DNA of 18,621 nucleotides from JBCBRD01 sp039819785 (lineage in GTDB: Bacteria > Pseudomonadota > Alphaproteobacteria > Rhizobiales > Hyphomicrobiaceae), in contig JBCBRH010000052.1 of NCBI GenBank assembly GCA_039819785.1, positions 1 through 18,621 on the forward strand, in the 5' to 3' direction. Shown one piece after another: positions 1 through 8,363 of the stretch. A program made the translations under genes and the position numbers. The notes beneath the pieces are model-generated. The model ran no database searches, was not told the origin of the DNA, and saw nothing but the letters and a program-made list of their open reading frames with translations. Numbering within the stretch: the first letter of the stretch is position 1; every line of letters begins with the position of its first letter.

Positions 1-411
1 GCCGCACCCCAGTCGTCGAAACCACTGATGCCGTCACAGCGACACGCCCAAACCCAGTACCAGCCAGGCCCAACGCCTTCGCCCGATCAATCGGCGCAAT
101 CGTCACCACAGAGCGTGGCAGGAACGAGCGCGGGTCAGATCCCGCTCGGGAACGGGTTTGTAATCGTCAACCCGGCTCATGGATTGCAATCCGCACCGGG
201 AACGCCGCTCCCATCGAACGCGGCAGCACCAAACACATCCAAGATAAAGAATCCCGCCGGCACGAAGAGCGTTGATAAAAGTAAGCCAGCGCCCGTCGTG
301 AACTGTGTCGTCAATGGTGTATCCCTGCTGACGAAGTCTCAAATTGACTGCAAGGCCATCGGTGGCAGCGGCTGGACGATGAGCATAGAGCGATCACCTT
401 CGGAAGGCTGA
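1..411 (+). CDS. Hypothetical Pro/Ser-rich protein, 5'-partial
   Basis: The frame is open from the first base of the window, so the gene probably starts upstream. An internal ATG lies at 28 and would give 127 residues. The first ~90 visible residues are low in complexity and rich in Pro, Ser, Gln, Thr and Ala, like a disordered linker. The last ~40 contain two cysteines (CVVNG and DCKAIG) that could pair in a small exported domain. I do not recognise a family. The codon pattern looks coding and the opposite-strand frame over it does not look like a protein. About 360 bp separate it from the FecR gene, so it is probably a separate transcription unit. Confidence 0.5.
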   Translation, partial: AAPQSSKPLMPSQRHAQTQYQPGPTPSPDQSAQSSPQSVAGTSAGQIPLGNGFVIVNPAHGLQSAPGTPLPSNAAAPNTSKIKNPAGTKSVDKSKPAPVVNCVVNGVSLLTKSQIDCKAIGGSGWTMSIERSPSEG

Positions 412-772
412 GGCCCCCAGTGCCGGCATGAGGTTGTCGGTCCAGGCGCCAACCTGCGCACCCCCCAACCTGCGCACCCCACAGTCAATCTCGGACGTTT
501 CCCGCGGTAAGGCCTGTGGTAGCCAGCGCTGAGGCGTCATAGGCCCGCCAAGGTCTCACCCCATGACAACCAGTCAACGCATGATCTGCAGCATCAATAT
601 GGATGTTGGTTTCGCGCGAGCAGGACGGCTGTGCAATGCCCATTGCCTTCATGATGACCTATCAGGTGCAGATTGTCGGCAGCGGTTCCTCAAGGAATAG
701 CAACCGGATGCGTACGACATGGTAGGAGAGTTTCTGATCGGCTATACAGACGAAAAGAGGATACGCGGACCT
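412..772. other. Intergenic region without a supported gene
   Basis: No convincing coding frame, RNA gene or strong terminator is seen. The one clear structure is a perfect 16-bp tandem duplication at 449-480. The frame leading into the FecR gene is open from 719, but its first 18 codons look non-coding. The promoter of the FecR-cyclase unit should lie here, though no convincing -35/-10 pair was found. Confidence 0.5.
449..480. repeat. Perfect tandem repeat, 2 x 16 bp
   Basis: The unit CCAACCTGCGCACCCC occurs twice head to tail at 449-464 and 465-480 with no mismatch. It lies between the first gene fragment and the FecR gene. It may be a recent slippage duplication or a paired protein-binding site. 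Confidence 0.85.
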
Positions 773-1426
773 ATGCCCATCCAAAACGCAGTGCCCAGGC
801 GCAAAAGCGCGTTGACGTTTGCCGCCTCACTGATCCTAGCGATGGCGTGCTCCCAAACCGAAGCCCTGGCGACAGATCTGGACGACTGCAAAATCGATAC
901 GGTGGCGGGCCAAGTCAGTGCCACCAGTCAGGGTGAAAGCCGAGCTGTAGCCCCGGGTCTATCGATCGGATCGGCCGATACGCTCACCACCGGGCCGGAC
1001 GGTCGGGTTCGCATCGTCTGCCGCGCGGAGACTTCGTTCGTCGTTGGATCGGCGACACAGATCGTGTTCGAAAAGCTGGCACGCGCAACCAAATCGGAAA
1101 GCTTCACAGCCCGGATCATTGACGGTATCGCTGGCTTCATCGTCCAGATGACCGGAGGCGAGCGGTTTGAGGTCCACACACCTTCAGCGGTGGCGTCCGT
1201 GCGGTCCACCGAATGGACCGTTGAAGTCATTGAAGGCGGAACGGCCGTCTTCGTCCGCAAAGGCGCGGTGGCGGTTCACGGAAAACGCGCCCCTGACGTC
1301 AAAGTGTTGCTCCGCCGTGGAGAAGGCGTGGACGTGACGGCACAGGGCCGCCTTGGCTCAGTGAAGTCCTGGGGTCAGAAACGCATCGATCGGATGAATG
1401 GTCGACTTGGCTTCGACTGGAAATGA
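773..1426 (+). CDS. FecR-domain exported protein
   Basis: FecR-domain proteins are periplasmic or envelope sensor/scaffold proteins. This one probably acts with the cyclase encoded next to it. The start at 773 gives 217 residues and puts a signal peptide first: basic n-region (MPIQNAVPRRKS), hydrophobic core, likely cut after ALA near residue 33. An upstream in-frame ATG at 719 would bury that signal behind 18 extra residues. AGAGG sits just upstream at 756-760. The FecR-type part has DTLTTGPDGRVRI and the motif TPSAVASVRSTEW (about residues 136-148), typical of the fold. There is no N-terminal HTH or TonB-type membrane anchor, so it is not a classical anti-sigma FecR. Its stop overlaps the next start (ATGA), implying coupled translation. 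The lipobox-like AMAC does not fit the strict consensus. Confidence 0.85.
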   Translation: MPIQNAVPRRKSALTFAASLILAMACSQTEALATDLDDCKIDTVAGQVSATSQGESRAVAPGLSIGSADTLTTGPDGRVRIVCRAETSFVVGSATQIVFEKLARATKSESFTARIIDGIAGFIVQMTGGERFEVHTPSAVASVRSTEWTVEVIEGGTAVFVRKGAVAVHGKRAPDVKVLLRRGEGVDVTAQGRLGSVKSWGQKRIDRMNGRLGFDWK

Positions 1427-3261
1427 CGCCAATCCGTGTCGCAGGCGTATTAGCTGTCGTCGTCTTCCTCATTGGCATTTGGCGACCGACGGACGTTAGC
1501 GAAACGCTCGCTGGTTTGGAGGGACGTTTGCTGGACCTGCGGTATGCGCTGCGTGGCACGCGCACGCCAACACGTGATGTCGTGATCCTGGCAATCGACG
1601 ATAAAGCCTTGTCCAACTTCGGCGAGTTTCCTCTCTCAAGATCGTCCCTCGCAGTCGCCGTGTCGCAGATCGCACGCGCAAAGCCGGCAGCCGTGGCGTT
1701 TGACCTGCTTTTGACAGGCGACAAACCCGGCGACACAGACCTCGCGATCTCTTTGCTTTCCGTGTCCGCTGCAGCCTTGGCCGTTTCGCTATCCGAGCAA
1801 GGTGAACCGCCATCGCTGGAACTGCTCACACAACTGCGGCAGTCGTCCTATGCCATCGTCGCAGGCTCACTCCCAAGCGGCGGGCTGAAGGTCATTGCGC
1901 CAGCTTCCGAACTGTCGAAGCAGTCGTCTTTTGGCCACGTCAACGTCGTCCGCGATGCCGGCGGAAGCCTGCGCCGCATTCCGGTTGCGATGGCCTACGG
2001 CGATGATTTTTCTATTCCCGCGCTTTCAATCGCCGCCGCGCGAGAAGCTCTTGGTGTGCCCCGGAATGATGTGATTTTGACCGCCAGCAAGACTCTGCAG
2101 CTGGGTGAACGCAAGGTAGAACTCGACCGGGCCGGTCACGCCATTCTCAACTATCTGGGTCCATCTGGCACGATCCCGACGTATTCGATTGCCGATGCAG
2201 AGACCCTGCCGCTCGCAGGTAAAGTGGTTTTCATCGGTGGCACGGCACAAGGATATGGCGACCGGTTCGCCACGCCGTTCGACCGCGGGCTGCCAGGCGT
2301 GGAAGCACTTGCGACGCTTACCGAGAATATCGTGTCGAACACCACGCTCAATCGAAACGCCACGACGTGGATCATCGATCTCTTGCTTTCAGCCTTCGCG
2401 GCAGTTGCCTGCACGCTGGCAGCATCACGCAGGACGCTTGCAGTCGCTTTCGCGGCCACCAGTCTTGTCTGGGTATCCAGCCTCCTATTTATCCAGTTCA
2501 GCTTTCATCAAAATTTATGGCTCGATGCCACGACGACGATGATTGGCCTCCTGTTGGGAAGTCTGGCAGGTCTCGTCACCCGGCAGCGCATGCTGACGGT
2601 TCGTTCGCAGAACCTGTCACGATACGGCTCGCCCAAGATCATGGAAGCTGTCGCTGTTTCGTCGTCGCCAAGTTTTGACGGTCGTCTGCAACCCGCAGCA
2701 GCTTTGTTCGTGGACGCAGCCGGGTTCACACCCCTTAGTCACGCGCTGGGTCCGCAAGGCACGATGGACCTGTTGAAAGGATTTCATGCTGCAATCGAGC
2801 GGGCAGCGTCAAAGTCGAACGGAAGCATTGAACAATTCGCAGGCGATGGCGCGCTTGTGGTGTTTGGTCTTCCCGAGCCCAGGGATCAGGATGCAGCTGA
2901 CGCACTCCAATGCGCCGATCGGCTCTTCGAAGAGGTCGCCGCGCTCCGTGGGCGTGTTTCACTGCCAGCCGAAACCGACCTGAAGATCCGCGTCGGCATC
3001 CACTATGGCGAAGTCATGGTGGCCATTGTCGGTGAGGCCCACAGCCATGTGACGATCGCCGGTACGGTGGTCAATGCGGCCAGCCGCCTAGAACAGCTGG
3101 CCAAAACCGAGAACGCCGAATTGGTCGTGTCCGGTGACCTCCTCACCGCAGCGCGCATCGAGGACCGCTCAAGCTTGCGCCCCCTGGGAAAACGAAACCT
3201 TCGTGGCTTGGATGAACCCATCGAGCTCTGGGCCCGCGAACGCGCTTCATCGAAAACCTAG
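1423..3261 (+). CDS. CHASE2-domain class III adenylate/guanylate cyclase
   Basis: This is a predicted inner-membrane receptor cyclase of 612 residues that makes a cyclic nucleotide from ATP or GTP in response to an extracytoplasmic signal. The order is: one N-terminal membrane segment (~6-20), a periplasmic CHASE2 domain (~28-310, with VVILAIDDKALSNFGEFP and the VVFIGGTAQG segment), about three membrane helices (~317-388), and a cytoplasmic class III catalytic domain (~423-608). Metal-binding aspartates are D431 (FVDAAGFT) and D475 (FAGDGA). Transition-state residues N551 and R555 are present in VVNAASRLE. The usual purine-selecting lysine before GD is Gln (Q471), and the partner position is T544, so the preferred nucleotide cannot be assigned. 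It overlaps the FecR gene by 4 bp and forms an operon with it. It converges on dabA with only 28 bp between. Confidence 0.93.
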   Translation: MTPIRVAGVLAVVVFLIGIWRPTDVSETLAGLEGRLLDLRYALRGTRTPTRDVVILAIDDKALSNFGEFPLSRSSLAVAVSQIARAKPAAVAFDLLLTGDKPGDTDLAISLLSVSAAALAVSLSEQGEPPSLELLTQLRQSSYAIVAGSLPSGGLKVIAPASELSKQSSFGHVNVVRDAGGSLRRIPVAMAYGDDFSIPALSIAAAREALGVPRNDVILTASKTLQLGERKVELDRAGHAILNYLGPSGTIPTYSIADAETLPLAGKVVFIGGTAQGYGDRFATPFDRGLPGVEALATLTENIVSNTTLNRNATTWIIDLLLSAFAAVACTLAASRRTLAVAFAATSLVWVSSLLFIQFSFHQNLWLDATTTMIGLLLGSLAGLVTRQRMLTVRSQNLSRYGSPKIMEAVAVSSSPSFDGRLQPAAALFVDAAGFTPLSHALGPQGTMDLLKGFHAAIERAASKSNGSIEQFAGDGALVVFGLPEPRDQDAADALQCADRLFEEVAALRGRVSLPAETDLKIRVGIHYGEVMVAIVGEAHSHVTIAGTVVNAASRLEQLAKTENAELVVSGDLLTAARIEDRSSLRPLGKRNLRGLDEPIELWARERASSKT

Positions 3262-3289
3262 CCCGCATCAAACCGGCAGGGCCCGCACT

Positions 3290-5689
3290 TCACGCAGCAA
3301 CCTTCCCTTCAGTGACGGTGGTTTGCCAATTCAGGTCTCCGCAATACCGGGCACTCACCTGACCATCAGCGTCAATCGCCATCAGATGCAGCCACTGGTT
3401 GTCGAACAGCGCCCGAACGTTGTCATGCTTGCGCAGAATATCCGTCATCGCCTCCACCGGCGCTGCGATGAAAATCGTCAAACGCAGAGGTTCATGCACC
3501 AGCCCGTCACCGTCATGGACGGATTGCCAGGGGAGCCCGGCGCGAAGCACACCGCCGTTGCCTTCGACGACACCGAGCCCGCCCGTCACGTTGTGGAGGA
3601 GCTTGTTGCCCGCGCCAAACGCATCAGGTGCAACACTTGAGCCGTAGTATTGAAGACTGATCCAGCTTGCCACCACGACAGGTGCCGTCATGATCAGTTC
3701 CAGAACGCTAGAGCCGTCGTCTTGCGCCCAATCATAGTTATGCAGAAAGGCGCGTCCCTCGAAGCTCTTGCCAGCGGTCCGGTGGCGCGGTGCAGCGATG
3801 AAGGCTTGGCAGCCTGCAAGGCCCCATTCGGGACGGACCTCCGCCCAGTTGCGGCTGCGCTGGATCACATCATCGCCACTGCTGGCCAAAGGCAGCCTCA
3901 AGGCCCGTTCACCACGCGCAACCTGTCCAGCAGTCTTCAGCCATGCCCGCACAGACTTAAGGTCCGCGCTATGCTCTGGCGATGGGCAATCCGCATCGTA
4001 AAGTGTGACGGCGTCCGTCGTCGTGTCGTGAAGCCCGGCGACAAATAGTGTGTCTTCGGGAATAACGAGCCCCTTGTCCACAAGCCCCTGACGGACCTCC
4101 TTGTCGTTCAAAAGCAATGCCAGAAGTCGGGCGTTGACCTCGCCGGAATAGCCGCCGCAGGCACCGCAATGGAGTGCGCTGGCATGCGGGTTGTTGGTGA
4201 CGTTGGCGCCGTGGCCGGCAATGAGAATAATGCGCGCGAATTCCCGGGTCAGCGACATCGCTCTGAGAACGGTTTCAGCAGCACCAATACGCGCATCAAG
4301 ATCAAGTTCGGGATCGAGCCGTGGTGCCGGATCGTTGGGTGCTGATTTGGCAGTCAGGCCCAAAGAGTCGCGTACGAGTTCCAAGGCATAAAGCGGCCCG
4401 GCCGCTTCGACGAACGCAAATGACGACACAGCAGCAAACTTGAAGCGACCCCACGCCCGCTCGGCGCGGGCCGACAACCGGGTTGACGTATCCGCCTCCG
4501 CGTCTTTTGCACCGCCCGAACAACTCGACACACCGGGATTAAGAAGTGCCGGCAACCTGAGTTCTTCTACGTCCGAGGCGAAACCATGGTGGGCTGTCGC
4601 CAGTCCGAAGAACCCGGCAAAGCCCAACGTTTCAATTCCCGGGTCAGTGGCCTCAAGCGCCCGGCGAAACACTTCCGACCGCACATCAATACAAAACGCA
4701 GCCTGCAACTTCGGGCGGTCGGTATGAGCGGCAGGCTGATCATCCTCGATAGTGGCAATCATCGTCCGTTGAGCTGCGTGCTCAGTTGCCGATTGTAGCA
4801 AAGCATCGATGACATGATCGTTTGAGGGGGCAAGCGGCACACCGTGAGCCGCACGGGCATCATACCAGCGCTCGGCGATCTGCTTTTCATAGACGTCATA
4901 CAGCGCCGTTTCCCACAACAGGCGGATGGCGAGGAGATCGATGAGCGTCCCGTCTTCTCCGCCACCAAGTTCGGCTTGCCAAAGCCGATAGCGCGCACAT
5001 TGCCCCCAACCACCCAGGTCCATGAGCAGTTGATGAAAATAGGTTTCCAGAGCATCCTGCTTCAAACCAAGCCTTTGCACCGCTAATTCAATGGAAGCCG
5101 CGGCGACTTCCGGGCTATCGTGCACAATAGCTGCAAACCCGCGAAGCCCGGCAATCTCAACGCTGACATCGTGCATGGCGAAAGCCCGCCAGGACGCATA
5201 CGCACTCTTGCCCTTCGGCGCGCTCCATAGGGCCTGCCCAACATCGAAGTATCCAGCAGCCCAGGACCCGAACCGTTCCGCGATCAGGCCCGGCCAGTCC
5301 GTTCCAGATGCGTCCGCAGCCAGGCTCGCAACGGTTGGAACCGCCGTCTGTTCTGAACGTGGGCTCTGCGCCGCCTTGCTCAGGTTCGTGACCGTATAAG
5401 GTGAACCTGCTTCGGTTGCAGCGAGCGCTGCGGCCAGATCGTCATTGGTGATGGCACCAGAAGAGAGCCTGGCGTGATACCAATCGCGCGGCATCGTCAC
5501 GGCAACGCCTGCAACGCGCTCAAGGCGGGCAGCCGTCATCGCCAAAGGTTCATCGGACTGTCCGAGGAACGGATTAACGGCAACCGATGATGCCAATGGC
5601 CACACGGGCGGGATCGCTCTTCCAGCCAGGTTGGCCGCCGCAATCAAGTCATTCCGGTTCAACGATGGGGTTTCTACAGTTTTCAACAT
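3290..5689 (-). CDS. dabA: Inorganic carbon transporter subunit DabA (DUF2309)
   Basis: DabA is the peripheral, beta-carbonic-anhydrase-like subunit of the DAB dissolved-inorganic-carbon accumulation complex. With DabB it is thought to hydrate CO2 vectorially to bicarbonate using the ion gradient. Numbered from the start chosen here (799 residues), the zinc-site residues are present: C333 and D335 in FCIDVRSE, H493 in IAGHGAN, and C508 in HCGACGGYSGEVNARLL. The H-C distance of 15 is that known for the characterised Halothiobacillus enzyme. The start at 5689 is preferred because GAGGAG at 5704-5699 lies 9 nt before it; the ATG at 5695 is too close to that site and the one at 5710 has none. It begins 20 nt after the dabB stop, so the two are co-transcribed. 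The length is at the shorter end of the family. Confidence 0.95.
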   Translation of the reverse strand: MLKTVETPSLNRNDLIAAANLAGRAIPPVWPLASSVAVNPFLGQSDEPLAMTAARLERVAGVAVTMPRDWYHARLSSGAITNDDLAAALAATEAGSPYTVTNLSKAAQSPRSEQTAVPTVASLAADASGTDWPGLIAERFGSWAAGYFDVGQALWSAPKGKSAYASWRAFAMHDVSVEIAGLRGFAAIVHDSPEVAAASIELAVQRLGLKQDALETYFHQLLMDLGGWGQCARYRLWQAELGGGEDGTLIDLLAIRLLWETALYDVYEKQIAERWYDARAAHGVPLAPSNDHVIDALLQSATEHAAQRTMIATIEDDQPAAHTDRPKLQAAFCIDVRSEVFRRALEATDPGIETLGFAGFFGLATAHHGFASDVEELRLPALLNPGVSSCSGGAKDAEADTSTRLSARAERAWGRFKFAAVSSFAFVEAAGPLYALELVRDSLGLTAKSAPNDPAPRLDPELDLDARIGAAETVLRAMSLTREFARIILIAGHGANVTNNPHASALHCGACGGYSGEVNARLLALLLNDKEVRQGLVDKGLVIPEDTLFVAGLHDTTTDAVTLYDADCPSPEHSADLKSVRAWLKTAGQVARGERALRLPLASSGDDVIQRSRNWAEVRPEWGLAGCQAFIAAPRHRTAGKSFEGRAFLHNYDWAQDDGSSVLELIMTAPVVVASWISLQYYGSSVAPDAFGAGNKLLHNVTGGLGVVEGNGGVLRAGLPWQSVHDGDGLVHEPLRLTIFIAAPVEAMTDILRKHDNVRALFDNQWLHLMAIDADGQVSARYCGDLNWQTTVTEGKVAA

Positions 5690-5709
5690 GGACATGATCT
5701 CCTCGGGCA

Positions 5710-7323
5710 TCAGGAAGGTTTGCGGACGGACCAGCCGCCCAGGATGCGATCGAGGATCGCGTTGGCATAAAGTCCGTTGGACAGGTGCACCCGCAGCCCA
5801 GCCGCCGCCGGGTGGTGCGCCCACAGTGGGAACATGGACTGCGCCATCGCCACCGCGCCGAAGCTGAGGACGGCCAGGATGAGGAGGGTCAATTCAAGCG
5901 GACCTGGCGACGGTGCAGCCGGCAGACTTCCCACCGTCATCCATTCAGCAACCCAGTGCAGGGCGAAATAGGCAACCGATGCGGTAATGGCGTATCCCGA
6001 CGTCTTGAGCGTGAGGACGCGTGGCGCGGTATCGGCAAGTCCCTGAGCGATCAGGTAGGCGACACCGAAGATGAGAATGGCGCCCAGGGCGATGGCCTGA
6101 GGTGACTTGTTGTCGAAGCCGAACACGACACCGATCACAAAGTAGATGGCCAGTGCGATCAGGAAGGCGCGGCCCACCGCCGTTCCACTCGGGATCGCAA
6201 TGGGTCCAGGCTTTCGGTTCGAGGCGACGCGCTCGACGGCCAGTCCCGATGCCAGAAACGCATGCGCCTTGTAAAGTGAATGGGCGACAATGTGGAGGAG
6301 CGCAAGCGGGAAGAGCGCAAGCCCGCACTGCATGATCATGAAGCCCATCTGTGCAACGGTCGACCAGGCGAGCGATGTCTTCACCGCCGGCTGGGTCAGC
6401 ATGACAAGCCCTCCAAACAGGGCGGTGAACCCACCGACCATGACAAGGGCCGCCAACACGCCGGGCGCGAGCAGCATCACATCGGCAAAGCGGATCAAAA
6501 GAAAGCCGCCCGCATTGATGACGCCGGCATGGAGCAGAGCCGAGACCGGCGTCGGTGTCTCCATCACCTCGGTCAGCCACCCGTGCGTTGGAAACTGAGC
6601 GGATTTGAGCAAAGCCGCGAGTGCGAGCAGGATCGCGCCGCCCGTGACCAGGAGGGGTGTTGCATCGGATGTCCGTGCAGCATCCGAGATGGCTGTGATA
6701 TCGCCTGTTCCAAAGTTCAGCCACAGACACACCGCAGCCCCAGCCAGGATGACATCGCCGAGCCTTGCCATGACGAATTTCTTGGCGGCAGCGCGCTGGG
6801 CGGCAACCCGCTCGGGGTAGAACAACAACAGTTTGTGGAGACAAACACTGGTGGCCACCCAGGCCACAACCAATTGGACCAGATTGCCGGACACCACCAG
6901 AAGCATGACCGATGCAAGTGTTGCACACAGCCATCCAGTAAACGCGTCTTGGCGATCTTCGCCGTCCATGTAGGTCGCCGCATAACGCACAACCACCCAA
7001 CCAATGAACGTAATCAGCGTCAGCATGATCATGCTCACGGCATCCACGCGGGCGGCAAAACCCAGGTTCTCAATCCCGATAAGCGGGCTTGTACCTGGTC
7101 CGTAATCCAGCAGGACAATCGTGCTGACCACCGCGACGAGCAGCGACAATAACGTTGCGCCCTCCGCCAATCGTGTTGTCGGACCAGGCTGGCACGCAAC
7201 CTTTGAACGTGAAGGATGGCCTTGATTTTTCAAAGCATAAAGCGCCATCACGCCAAGGATTGCGACGGCGGCGAACGGCAGGAAATAAATCGGCAACGGC
7301 CCCTCCATTGATAAATGGTCCAT
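5710..7323 (-). CDS. dabB: DabB, NuoL/MrpA-like membrane subunit of the inorganic carbon transporter
   Basis: DabB is the polytopic inner-membrane, cation-translocating partner of DabA, from the proton-conducting family that includes NuoL and MrpA. The 537 residues are nearly all hydrophobic helices. The conserved core is clear around residues 237-270: ALLKSAQFPTHGWL, then ETPTPVSALLHAG, with K240, H247 and H265 as proton-path residues. A standalone NuoL-like protein directly before a DUF2309 gene is the signature of dabBA rather than complex I, and no other nuo or mrp genes are nearby. The start is uncertain: ATG at 7323 or 7308, neither with a good ribosome-binding site. The lysR gene is divergent, 77 bp away. 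Confidence 0.93.
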   Translation of the reverse strand: MDHLSMEGPLPIYFLPFAAVAILGVMALYALKNQGHPSRSKVACQPGPTTRLAEGATLLSLLVAVVSTIVLLDYGPGTSPLIGIENLGFAARVDAVSMIMLTLITFIGWVVVRYAATYMDGEDRQDAFTGWLCATLASVMLLVVSGNLVQLVVAWVATSVCLHKLLLFYPERVAAQRAAAKKFVMARLGDVILAGAAVCLWLNFGTGDITAISDAARTSDATPLLVTGGAILLALAALLKSAQFPTHGWLTEVMETPTPVSALLHAGVINAGGFLLIRFADVMLLAPGVLAALVMVGGFTALFGGLVMLTQPAVKTSLAWSTVAQMGFMIMQCGLALFPLALLHIVAHSLYKAHAFLASGLAVERVASNRKPGPIAIPSGTAVGRAFLIALAIYFVIGVVFGFDNKSPQAIALGAILIFGVAYLIAQGLADTAPRVLTLKTSGYAITASVAYFALHWVAEWMTVGSLPAAPSPGPLELTLLILAVLSFGAVAMAQSMFPLWAHHPAAAGLRVHLSNGLYANAILDRILGGWSVRKPS

Positions 7324-7400
7324 GGGGCCGAAGAGCTATCAAGACTGCGGGCACATAAAAAATACATTGTTTATTCAAATTCGTTCTGTAAAAAAGAACG
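7324..7400. promoter_or_regulatory. Divergent dabB/lysR promoter region
   Basis: This 77-bp AT-rich gap must hold the promoters of both dabBA (minus) and the LysR gene (plus). A second, weaker LysR-like dyad, ATT-N9-AAT, is seen at 7366-7380. Candidate -35 elements on the minus strand (TTTACA, TTGAAT) lack a convincing -10, so no promoter is called precisely. Confidence 0.6.
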
Positions 7401-7401
7401 A
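7381..7401. promoter_or_regulatory. Candidate LysR operator (7-bp inverted repeat, T-N11-A)
   Basis: TCGTTCT at 7381-7387 and AGAACGA at 7395-7401 are perfect complements separated by 7 nt. The dyad contains T7385-N11-A7397, the LysR-type box pattern. It runs into the A of the lysR start codon, so binding here would affect lysR itself and possibly dabB. Confidence 0.65.
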
Positions 7402-8276
7402 TGAGTCGCGGTCTGAACTACCACCATCTGAGGTATTTTCATGCGGTTGCCCACGACGGCAACCTCACCCGTACCGCTGAACGCCTGAACCTGTCACAGT
7501 CCGCGTTATCAACGCAGATCCGCAAACTCGAAGAGCAGTTGGGCCATTCGCTGTTTGACCGTCGTGGCAGGCAGTTGGAACTGACGGAAGCAGGTCGCAT
7601 CGTCCTGGACCATGCCGATGCCATCTTTGCGACAGGTGACGAACTCGTCGGGACGTTAACGGAGCGGCAAACCGACAAGCGGCAGCATCTTCGGGTTGGT
7701 GCCTTGGCAACGCTGTCCCGCAACTTCCAGTTCACGTTTCTCAAGCAGGTCTTGACCCGCGACGATGTTCATATCGCCATCCACTCCGGCCGCTTTGCTG
7801 ATCTCATGCAGGGGCTCGATACACATGCGCTCGACGTTGCGCTCGTCAATTATCTTCCAACACGCGATGCCGCAACGCCATGGATTGCTCACCGGATTGC
7901 GGACCAGCCCGTCAGCGTGGTCGGCCATCGCAAGAGGCTGAAAAAGACGGATACCGCACTCACACTCATCAAACGCGAACCCATTGTTCTGCCGTCAATC
8001 GAAACAGGCATAAGAGTAAGCTTCGATGCCTACATCGAGCGACTGGGGATCAAGCCTCAGATCGCGGCCGAGGTTGACGATATGGCCATGCTGCGCGTCT
8101 TGGCGCGAGAGAACATCGGCATAACCGTCGTGCCCCCTATCGTCGTGAAGGACGAACTGCAATCCGGCCTTTTGGTCGAAGCGGACCAGGTCCCCGACCT
8201 GACCGAAGCGTTCTATGCGGTGACACTTAAACGGCGGTTCCCAAACCCGCTTTTGAAAACACTTCTGCAGCAGTGA
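7401..8276 (+). CDS. LysR-family transcriptional regulator, probable regulator of dabBA
   Basis: The protein has 291 residues, normal for LysR regulators. The N-terminal winged HTH (residues ~6-65) is typical: NYHHLRYFHAVAHDGNLTRTAERLNLSQSALSTQIRKLEEQLG, ending in LFDRRGRQLELTEAG. The opening NYHHLRYF and the GNLTRTAERL stretch resemble the NhaR-like branch. The rest is the periplasmic-binding-protein-like effector domain (~95-290), with the ENIGITVVPPIVV segment near its end. It is divergent from dabB, the usual arrangement for a LysR regulator of a neighbouring operon. By inference it senses a signal linked to inorganic carbon or ion balance; the effector is unknown. The ATG at 7401 is the natural start, though no strong ribosome-binding site is seen. 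Confidence 0.93.
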   Translation: MSRGLNYHHLRYFHAVAHDGNLTRTAERLNLSQSALSTQIRKLEEQLGHSLFDRRGRQLELTEAGRIVLDHADAIFATGDELVGTLTERQTDKRQHLRVGALATLSRNFQFTFLKQVLTRDDVHIAIHSGRFADLMQGLDTHALDVALVNYLPTRDAATPWIAHRIADQPVSVVGHRKRLKKTDTALTLIKREPIVLPSIETGIRVSFDAYIERLGIKPQIAAEVDDMAMLRVLARENIGITVVPPIVVKDELQSGLLVEADQVPDLTEAFYAVTLKRRFPNPLLKTLLQQ

Positions 8277-8363
8277 AGCGACAAAGACATCCTCAGCGAC
8301 CAACCGCCGAGCAGGTGAGCCGCGATTAGAAAAGAGCAGCGGTTCCGGTTTGGCGATAACCGA

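Noticed and set aside
1299..1829. 176-residue minus-strand frame
   Set aside because: Antisense to the FecR/cyclase junction, Ser/Arg-rich, no family features.
6280..7152. 290-residue plus-strand open frame and the 351-residue minus-strand frame at 5945-7000
   Set aside because: Both lie over dabB in other frames. Their composition (His/Arg/Gln- or Cys/Arg/Gly-rich) is that of shadow frames, while the dabB frame carries conserved family motifs.
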